DNA of 64,000 bases from Sitta carolinensis (lineage: Eukaryota > Chordata > Aves > Passeriformes > Sittidae): contig CM063309.1 of the NCBI GenBank assembly GCA_032173965.1, forward strand, positions 3,028,779 through 3,092,778, in the 5' to 3' direction. The translations under genes were made by a program, and so were the position numbers. This document shows positions 56,250-64,000 of this stretch, piece after piece. Within the stretch, counting starts at the first letter, position 1. Every line of letters starts with the position of its first letter. Under the pieces are notes generated by a model that ran no database searches, had not been told where the DNA came from, and was given only the letters and a program-made list of their open reading frames with translations.

Positions 56250-58375
56250 AAAAATCGCCAAAAAATCGCCAAAAATCCCGCAGAGCAATCGCAAGAAAAC
56301 CGCAAAAAACCCGGAAAAAAACGGCAGAAGAATCGCGGGAAAATTGCGAAAAATCCGGAAAAAACCTGCAAAAAATCGCAAAAAAATCGTCGGAAAAGCT
56401 GCAGAAAAAATCGTCGAAAATATTGCAGAGAAATCGCCGAAAAATCGCCAAGAAACTGCAAAAAGACTTTCAAAAATCGCCGAAAAAAATCGCCAAAAAA
56501 CTGCAAGAAAAACTGAAAAAATCGCCGAAAAACCGCAAAAAAACCGCAAAAGATTGCAAAAAAACCTTAAAAAACTCTTTAAAAAACGCCGAAAAATCGC
56601 CGAAAAGTCTCCAAAAATCCTCAAAAAACCCCTAAAAAACTCTTCAAAAATCGCCAAAAATTCGCGGAAAAACCGGAAAAAAAACTGCAAAGAACCCTTT
56701 AAAACCGCCGAAAAATCGGCAAAAAATCGCGGAAAAATCGGCAAAAAAATCTCCGAAAAATCGCCAAAAAATCTTCAAAAAGTCGCAAAAAATCGCCGAA
56801 AAATCTCTGAAAAACCTCTGGAAAAAAAAACTTTAAAAATCCTTAAAAAACCCTTAAAAGACCGCCGAAAAAGCGGCCTAAAACCGCGGGAAAATCAGCA
56901 AAAAACCGTAAAACGACTTTATAAAACCGCCGAAAAATCAACAAAAAATCGGCAAAAAATCAGCAAAAAACCGCTGAAAAAACTTTTAAAAACCACGGAA
57001 AAATCAGCAAAAAGCACCGAAAAAAATCAACAAAAAACCTCCGAAAACCACTAAAAAATATTCCAAAAATCAACAAAAACCCGCCGAAAAACCGCTAAAA
57101 GACCACTAAAAAATCAACAAAATATCAAAAAAAAAAAAAAAAAAAAACCCAAAAAATCAAGAAGAAACCACCAACAAAACACCGAAAACCCGCTAAAAAA
57201 TCTTCCAAAAATCGGCAAAAACCCACCACAAAACCACTACAAAATCAACAAAAAGTCAGCAAGAACCCACCGAAAAAACACTAAAAATCAACAAAAATCA
57301 GCAAAAAAACCCGCAAAACCCCGCCGAAAAATCAAGAAAGCATCAACAAAAAAACACCGGGAAATCAGAAAAAACCCACCGAAAACCGAAAAAAAATCAT
57401 CAAGAAACCACCGAAAAAACCGCTAAGAAATCAGCAAAAACCCTCCGAAAAACCACCAAAAAACCATCAAAAAATCCGCAAAAACCCAGGAAAAACCGCC
57501 GAAAAATCATCAAAAAATCCGCAATAAACCGCTAAAAAACCACCAAAAAATCCGCAAAAACCCAGGAAAAACCACCGAAAAATCAACAAAAACCCACCGA
57601 AAAACCGCCGAAAAATCAACCAAAAAATCCGCAAAAACCGCCGAAAAATCAACAAAAACCCCCCGAAAAACCATAAAAAAATCCGCAAAAACCCAGGAAA
57701 ACCCGCCGAAAAACCACCAAAAAAAACACCAAAAAATCCGAAAGACCCACCGAAAAACCATCAAAAAATCCGCAACAAACCGCTAAAAAACCACCCAAAA
57801 ATCCGCAAAAACCACGAAAACCGCCGAAAAACCATCAAAAAATCCGCAAAAACCCGCCGAAAAACCATCAAAAAATCCGCAAGAAACCGCTAAAAAACCA
57901 CCAAAAAATCCGCAAAAACCCACCGAAAAACCATCAAAAAATCCGCAACAAACCGCTAAAAAACCACCGAAAAAACCACCGAAAAATCCGCAAAAACCCA
58001 CCGAAAAATCAACAAAAACCCCCGAAAACCACCGAAAAATCCGCCAAAACCCGCCGAAAAATCAACAAAAACCCCCGAAAAACCACCAAAAAATCCGCCA
58101 TAAACCGCTAAAAACCCACCGAAAACCCATCAAAAAATCCGCAACAAACCGCTAAAACACCCACCCAAAAATCCACAAAAACCCGCCGAAAAATCAACAA
58201 AACCCCCCCCGAAAAACCATAAAAAAATCCGCAAAAACCCAGGAAAACCCGCCGAAAAACCACCAAAAAATCCGCAAAAAACCCGCCGAAAAATCAACAA
58301 AAACTCACCGAAAAATCCGCAAAAACCCAGGAAAACCCGCCGAAAAATCAACAAAAACCCACTAAAACACCGGAA
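56250..58375 (+). repeat. 18-20 bp minisatellite running to the HOXC6 start
   Basis: About 2.1 kb. First AAAAATCGCCGAAAAATCGC, then from about 57060 CCACCAAAAAATCCGCAAAA, CCCGCCGAAAAATCAACAAA and AAACCCAGGAAAACCCGCCG, arranged in 36-60 bp composite units. The last recognisable copy ends near 58345 and a degenerate one (CCGGAAAAAAATCGGAGTAA) at about 58390. This leaves under 40 bp of unique DNA before the HOXC6 ATG. Confidence 0.93.
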
Positions 58376-58408
58376 AAAAATCGGAGTAAAGCCGCGCTCT
58401 CCTCGGGC

Positions 58409-58843
58409 ATGAACTCGTACTTCCCGAACGCTGCCCTGCCTTGCCCGCTGGCCGCCGCCGGTAGCCAGGACGTGCTGCCCGCCGTGGGCTCGCTCGCCAC
58501 GGGCCCCTACGAGGCCGTGCGCGCCTTCCCGGGCTACGCGCAGAACCGCCTCTACTCCTCGCCATTCTACTCGCCCGGCCAGGACGTGTTCACCTCGGCT
58601 CGCCCGCCTTACGATTACACCTCGGGGGCTTTTTACGGCGACAAGGAGTTGAGCAGTTGTCGCCAAAGCGCGGCTCTCGGCGGGCCGCCGGCGGGGCCGC
58701 CCGGTAGCCACGGGGCGAGCGAGTTCGCGGCGGAAGCGGCGCGGGGAGCGCCGGGAGTTGAGCACAAAGGAGGAGGAGGAGGAGGAGGAGGAGGAGCAGG
58801 GATCCAGATCTACCGTGGATGCAGCGCGTGAACTCGCACAGCG
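58409..58843 (+). CDS. HOXC6: HOXC6 exon 1 (N-terminal region to the YPWM hexapeptide), with a one-base deletion
   Basis: This encodes the N terminus of HOXC6, a nuclear homeodomain transcription factor of anterior thoracic patterning. The ATG at 58409 begins MNSYF. QDVLP, AQNR-YS-PFYSP, PYDY-S--FY and SCRQ mark HOXC6 rather than A6 or B6. The 3' end encodes IQIY followed by the PWMQR-NSHS segment. Between them one C is missing: TACCGTGG at 58811-58818, where TAC CCG TGG is expected. The literal frame therefore runs into TGA at 58829. A GGA repeat (about 58770-58796) encodes nine Gly just before the hexapeptide, an expansion absent from mammalian HOXC6. Coding GC content is very high. Exon 2 with the homeobox is not in the window. 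The deletion is probably a sequencing error. Confidence 0.94.
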
Positions 58844-58849
58844 GTGAGT
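58844..58849 (+). promoter_or_regulatory. HOXC6: HOXC6 intron 1 splice donor
   Basis: GTGAGT after CACAGCG, in the position expected for group-6 HOX genes after NSHS. Confidence 0.88.
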
Positions 58850-58909
58850 TTGGGGGGGAAATTCAAAAAATGATGAAGGTGGGAAAGGGGGAGGGAAGGG
58901 GGGTGGTGG

Positions 58910-61690
58910 GGAGGGGGGGTGGGGGGGGTATTTTTATTTTTTGGGGTTTTTGGGTTTTTTAATTTTTTTTTTTTTTTGGGGGTTTAAATGGGGTTTAAAT
59001 GGGGTTTTTGCTTGGGTTTTTGGAGGTTAACTGATTTGTATTTTAGGGGGTTTGGTTTTTTTATATTTATTTTTTTTTTGGGGGTAAATGGGTTTTGTTG
59101 GGTTTTTGAGTTTATGATTTGTATTTTAGGTTTTTTGGGGTATTTTGGGGGGTTTTAAATTTTTTTAGATTTTGGGGTTTAAATGGGTAAATGGGTTTTT
59201 GCTTGGGTTTTTGGAGGTTAACTGATTTGTATTTTAGGGGGGTTTTTCTGCTTTTTTTTTATTATTTATTTCTATTTTGGGTTTTGGGGGTTAAAATGGG
59301 GTTTTTGCTTGGGTTTTTGGAGGTTTATTGATTTGTATTTTAGGGGTTTTTTGGGGTATTTTTGGGGGATTTTTAAAATTTTTTTTATTTTTTGGGGGGT
59401 TTAAATGGGGTTTAAATGGGGTTTTTGCTTGGGTTTTTGGAGGTTAACTGATTTGTATTTTAGGGGGGGTTTTCTGGTTTTTTTTATTATTTATTTTTAT
59501 TTTTTGGGGGTTAAAATGGGGTTTTTGCTTGGGTTTTTGGAGGTTTATTGATTTGTATTTTAGGGATTTTTTGGGGTATTTTTGGGGGATTTTTTAAAAT
59601 TTTTTTTATTTTTTTGGGGGTTTTGGGGGTTTAAATGGGGTTTAAATGGGGTTTTTTGCTTGAGTTTTTGGAGGTTTATTGATTTGTATTTTAGGGGGGT
59701 TTTTCTGGTTTTTTTTATTATTTATTTTTATTTTTTGGGGGTTAAAATGGGGTTTTTGCTTGGGTTTTTGGAGGTTTATTGATTTGGATTTTAGGGTTTT
59801 TTTGGGGGATTTTTTTAATTTTTTTTTAATTTTTTGGGGGTTTTTTGGGGGTTAAAATGGGGTTTTTGCTTGGGTTTTTGCAGGTTTATTGATTTGTATT
59901 TTAGGGTTTTTTTGGCGGATTTTTTGGGGATGTTTTTAATTTTTTTTTTTTTTTTGGGGGTTTTTTTTAGGGGTTTAAATGGGGTTTTTGCTTGGGTTTT
60001 TGGAGGTTTATTGATTTCTATTTTGGGGGGGTGTTCTGTTTTTTTAATTATTTTTCTAGATTTTTTGGGGTTTTTTTTGGGGGGTTTTAAAGGGGGTTTT
60101 TGCTTGGGTTTTTGCAGGTTTATTGATTTGTATTTAAGGGGTTATTTGGGGATTTTTTTAATTTTTTTTTTTTTTTTTGGGGGTTTTTTAGGGGTTAAAA
60201 TGGGGTTTTTGCATGGGTTTTTGGAGGTTTATTGATTTGTATTTTAGGGTTTTTTTGGGGTTTTTTTTTGGGAATTTTTTGGGGTTTTTTGGGATTTTTT
60301 TTGGGTTTTTTAGGGTTTAAATGGGTTTTTTTCGCTAGGTTTTTTGAGGTTTATTGACTTATATTTTAGGGGTTTTTAGGGGGGTTTTTTGGGGATTTTT
60401 TTGGATTTTTTTGGATTTTTTGGGGGTTTTTGGGGTTTTTTGGGGGTTTAAATGGGGTTTTTGCTTGGGTTTTTGGAGTTTTATTGATTTGTATTTTAGT
60501 TTTTTGGGGGATTTTTTTGGGTTTTTTGCGAGTTTAAGTGGGTTTTTTGCTTGTTTTTCCTGAGTTTTATTGACTTATATTTTAGGGTTTTTTTCGTGGT
60601 TTTTTGGGGATTTTTTTTTGGAATTTTTTTGGGGGTTTTTCAGGGTTTAAATGGGGTTTTTGCTTCGTTTTTTTGAGTTTTATTGACTTATATTTTAGGG
60701 GTTTTTTTTGAGCTTTATTTGGAATTTTTTGGGGGTTTTTGAATGGGTTTTGCTGGGTTTATATTTTTTGACTTTTATTGACCTATATTTTAGGGATTTT
60801 TTTGGATTTTTGGGGTTTTTTTGGGGGATTTAAATGGGTTTTCTGCTGGGTTTTGGGAGTTTTATTGACCCATATTTTAGGGTTTTTTGGGGGCTTATTT
60901 GTGATTTTTTTTTTGGAATTTTTTGGGGTTTTTGGGGGGGTTTAAATGGGTTTTTTACTTGGTTTTTTGGAGTGTTTTTGATCTATATTTTAGGGATTTT
61001 TTTGGAATTTTTTGGGGTGTTTAATGTTTTTTTTGCTGGTTTATTTTTTAGTGTTTTTGACCTATATTTTAGGGTTTTTTTGGGCCTTATTTAAGGATTC
61101 TTTTTTTATTTTTAAATGGCTTTTTGGTTGGGTTTTGGAGGTTTTATTGACCGATATTTTAGGGGGTTTTGGGGCCTTATTTACAGATTTTTTTTGGGGT
61201 TTAAATGGGGTTTTTCCTTGGTTTTGGAGGCTTTCTGAGCTGTTTCTTTTTTATTTTCTTTGGGCCTTGTTTAGGGATTCTTTTTGGGTTTTAAACGGGT
61301 TTTTTGCTTGGTTTTTGGACTTATTTTACCAATATTTTAGGGTTTTAAATGGGTTTTTTGCTTGGTTTTTGGAGTATTTATGAGCTGTTTTTTTGCTGAT
61401 TTTTGGGCCTTGTTTGGGGATTTTTATTTTATTTTTAAATGGGTTTTTTGCTTGTTTTTTGGAGTATTTATGAGCTGGGGTTTTAGGTTTTTTGGGGCCT
61501 TGTTTAGGGATTTTTTTTTTGTTTTGAATGGGTTTTTTGCTTGGTTTTTGGAGGGGTTTTATCTCTTTTTTATTATTATTTTGGGGCCTTGTTTAGGGAT
61601 TTTTGCTTATTTTTTTGCTTTTTTTTTTGCTTATTTTTGGGAATATTTTAATGGATTTTTCGCTTATTTTTTGTCCTTTTTTTTGCCTTT
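58910..61690 (+). repeat. 100-130 bp intronic minisatellite of HOXC6
   Basis: About 24 copies of TTTAAATGGGGTTTTTGCTT, GGGTTTTTGGAGGTTTATTG, ATTTGTATTTTAGGGGTTTT and T-rich filler. The G/T-rich + strand has the same skew as the HOXC8 intron, but the monomer is unrelated to exon 1. Each unit ends in TATTTTAG, an acceptor-like word. Later copies (from about 60580) lose order. FAWFLE and GFLLGFLEVY frames are its translation. Confidence 0.92.
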
Positions 61691-62560
61691 TTGGAGAGGG
61701 TTATTTTGCCTTTTTTCGGGCTTTTTTTTTTTTGAGCCTTTCTTGACTTTTTTCCCCCCTTTTTTCCCCTGCATTTTCTCGCTTTTTTATCAAAAAATTA
61801 ATTTTTTTTCCCTGCTTTTTCGCTTTCCCCCCTGCTTTTAAAACCCTTTCACCCTTTTTCTCTGCCTATTTCTCCTCTGGGGGTATTTTTGCCATTTTTG
61901 TTTTATTTTGTTTTGGTTTTTTTCCTGCTCTTTTTCTGCTTTATATTTGCTGGGGTTTTTCCTGCTTTTTTTTCCCCACTCTTTTCCCGCTTTATATTTG
62001 CTTTTAAATTCAAATAATATTTGCTTTTTTTCTGCTTTATATTTGCTTTTATTCTGGTTTATTTCTGCTTTTATTTTGCCTTATATTTTCTTTTATTCTG
62101 CTTAATTTTCTTTTATTCTGCTTAATATTTTCTTTTATTCTGCTTAATATTTGCTTTTATTCTGCTTATATTTCTTTTATTCTGCTTTTATTTTGCTTTA
62201 TTTCTTTTATTCTGCTTTTATTCTGCTTTATTTCTGCTTTTATTCTGCTTAATTTGCTTTCATTCTGCTTATATTGCTTATTCTGCCTTATATTTGTTTT
62301 TATTCTGCTTTATCTCTTCTTTATCTCTGCTTTTATTTCTGCTTTTATCCTGCTTTATCTCTGCTTTTATTTCTGCTTTTATTCTCCTTTATCTCTTCTT
62401 TATCTCTTCTTTATCTCAGCTTTTATTCTGCTTTATCTCAGCTTTTATTCTGCTTTATACTCAGCTTTTTATTCTGCTTTATCTCTACCCCATCCCTACT
62501 TTTTCCTCCTATTTTTTCCCAGTTTTTTTTTTCCCAGCTCCTCGCCGTCTCTCCCCCTTT
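61691..62560 (+). repeat. TTTTATTCTGCTTTATCTC minisatellite
   Basis: Pyrimidine-rich, 12-20 bp TTTTATTCTGCTT units, regular at 62030-62490. The Tyr/Leu/Ser-rich frames are artefacts. Confidence 0.9.
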
Positions 62561-62599
62561 TCCTTTTCTCCCTCCCTTTCCTCCTCCTGTTTTTATGGG

Positions 62600-62835
62600 G
62601 CCATAAAAACAATAATTTCTCTCCTCTCGCTGTTTGCGGCTGCCGGGGCCCCTTTTTTTATTCGCTTTGCCTCGTTAGGCTCGCCTCTAATTAAAAGCGC
62701 TTTTCGCCCCGCCGGTGAAATATCGGCGCTCGTAAAAAAGGCGATTAAATGATAAAATAAAAATAAAAGAGCGCTGCCGGCGGCGCTCCGGGGACTCGGA
62801 GCTCGCAGGGAAAAAAAAAACCAAAAAACGAGCGG
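62600..62835 (+). promoter_or_regulatory. Candidate conserved element in the HOXC6 intron
   Basis: Single-copy text: TGCGGCTGCCGGGGCCCCTT, CGTTAGGCTCGCCTCTAATT, AAAAGCGCTTTTCGCCCCGC, GATTAAATGATAAAATAAAA, GAGCGCTGCCGGCGGCGCTC. It contains AAAAGCGCTTTT, a 12-bp palindrome at about 62693-62704, and TGATAAAAT words. Not a homeobox and with no HOXC6 exon 2 features. Confidence 0.45.
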
Positions 62836-63004
62836 AGTTTTGGCGGCCAGGAGGGAAAAGTTTAAGGTTTAAAAGCGATTTTTAAAATTTTTTTTTCCGG
62901 TTTTTCGGGTTTTTCGCGTTGGTACGGGAAGGGGTAGGGGGGAGAAGTTGTTTCCTCCCCCCAAATCCGTGGAATTCCCCGGGAAATCCGCGATAAAAGT
63001 CGGG
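62836..63004 (+). other. Spacer before the terminal array
   Basis: Mixed short-complexity sequence (TTGGTACGGGAAGGGGTAGG near 62920). No gene seen. Confidence 0.35.
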
Positions 63005-64000
63005 GGTAAACGGCTGGAAAAAATCGGGTTTAAAGCCGAGAAAATCTGGGTTAAAAACCCTGCGAAAAATGGGTTTAAAGCCTCGAAAATCTGGGTTTAA
63101 AGCCGCGAAAATCTGGGTTAAAAACCCTGCGAAAAATGGGTTTAAAGCCCGAAAATCTGGGTTAAAACCTGCGAAATCTGGGTTAAAAACCCTGCGAAAT
63201 TGGGTTTAAAGCCTCGAAAATCTGGGTTTAAAGCCGCGAAAATCTGGGTTAAAAACCCTGCGAAATCTGGGTTTAAAGCCTCGAAAATCTGGGTTTAAAG
63301 CCTCGAGAATCTGGTTAAAAGCTTGAAAGTGGGTTAAAAACCCTGCAAAAAGTGGGTTTAAAGCCCTGCACGAAATGGGTTTAAAGCCGCGAAAATCTGG
63401 GTTAAAAACCCTGCGAAAAATTGGGTTTAAAGCCCCGAAAATCTGGGTTAAAAACCCTGCGAAATCTGGGTTAAAACCTGCGAAATCTGGGTTTAAAGCC
63501 TCGAAAATCTGGGTTTAAAGCCTCGAGAATCTGGGTTAAAAGCCTTGAAAACGTGGGTTAAAAACCCTGCAAAAAGTGGGTTTAAAGCCCTGCACGAAAT
63601 GGGTTTAAAGCCGCGAAAATCTGGGTTAAAAACCCTGCGAAATCTGAGTTAATACCCTGCAAAAAATGGGTTTAAAGCCGAGAAAATCAGGGTTAAAAGC
63701 CCTGCAAAAAAATAGGTTTAAAGCCTCGAAAATCAGGGTTAAAAGCTCTGCGAAATCTGGGTTAAAGCCTCGAAAATCTGGGTTTAAAACTCTGCAAAAA
63801 AAAATGGTTTAAAGCCCTGCAAAAAAAAAAATGGGTTTAAGCGAGAAAATCAGGGTTAAAACCCTGTAAAAATGGGTTTAAACCTCAAAATCTGGGTTAA
63901 AACCCTGCAAAATCTGGGCTAAAACCCTCAAAATCGGGGTTAAAAACCTTCAAAAAATCTGGGCTAAACCCTCAAAATCTGGGCTAAAATCCTGCAAAAT
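63005..64000 (+). repeat. ~22/44 bp minisatellite (GGGTTAAAAACCCTGCGAAA), runs off the window
   Basis: Dimeric unit: AATCTGGGTTAAAAACCCTG, then CGAAAAATGGGTTTAAAGCC with TCG or GCG. GGGTTAAAAACCC forms a short inverted repeat in every second monomer. A segment of about 250 bp (TCGAGAATCTGG to GCACGAAATGGG) appears twice, near 63300-63380 and 63530-63600, so larger blocks have duplicated. Order decays after 63640. The array continues past the window end. Confidence 0.93.

Noticed and set aside
58130..58765. 211-residue minus-strand frame over HOXC6 exon 1
   Set aside because: Shadow of the HOXC6 exon plus the upstream array.
63005..64000. GGGTTA and AACCCT words considered as interstitial telomere repeat
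   Set aside because: They occur once per 22-44 bp unit and never as a tandem TTAGGG run.

Overview
This window is part of a vertebrate HOXC cluster. The + strand carries HOXC8 exon 1 (11926-12355), HOXC8 exon 2 with the homeobox (26046 to about 26339), a HOXC8 3' UTR remnant with miR-196 sites (about 28930-29560), and HOXC6 exon 1 (58409-58843). The order and orientation, C8 then C6, fit the canonical cluster, so HOXC9 should lie to the left and HOXC6 exon 2, HOXC5 and HOXC4 to the right. No other protein-coding gene can be supported. The many long open frames elsewhere are low-complexity translations of tandem repeats. The organism is inferred, not proven. GC-driven Pro/Gly/Ala-rich HOX coding sequence set in extreme simple-sequence DNA suggests a bird, where HOXC lies on a very small, hard-to-assemble microchromosome. 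Another sauropsid is possible.

Layout. 0-11.9 kb: upstream of HOXC8, a chain of unrelated minisatellites (polypurine, C-rich, GCGCGGAGAAAGAG type, ATCGAT type, CCCACCACCCC type), the last ending about 70 bp before the HOXC8 ATG. 11.9-26.3 kb: HOXC8, with an intron of about 13.7 kb. The first 3.5 kb of the intron is an array of about 20 copies of the end of exon 1 (FPWM segment plus donor). About 5 kb of almost pure G/T repeats follow, then mixed repeats, and the last 0.9 kb is an array of ten copies of the splice acceptor plus the start of the homeobox. 26.3-29.9 kb: a 52-bp minisatellite starting right after the stop region, then the displaced 3' UTR. 29.9-58.4 kb: HOXC8-HOXC6 intergenic DNA, with islands of unique sequence (candidate Hox regulatory elements, a CpG-rich region near 34.5-35.5 kb and another near 54.4 kb) separated by many independent tandem arrays. 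58.4-64 kb: HOXC6 exon 1 and the first 5 kb of an unfinished, repeat-filled intron.

The main discovery candidate is that tandem arrays grow out of the exon edges of HOXC8 itself. Copies of the exon-1 donor edge and of the exon-2 acceptor edge bracket one intron, giving a locus with tens of decoy splice-site cassettes. Copies near exon 1 are the most exon-like and they decay with distance. Both HOX genes also carry single-base frame disruptions (HOXC8 exon 2 and the HOXC6 YPWM hexapeptide). Because HOX proteins are essential and two array copies keep the intact reading, sequencing or assembly error is the simplest explanation, but it must be tested. How much of the array structure is real also depends on read-level support.
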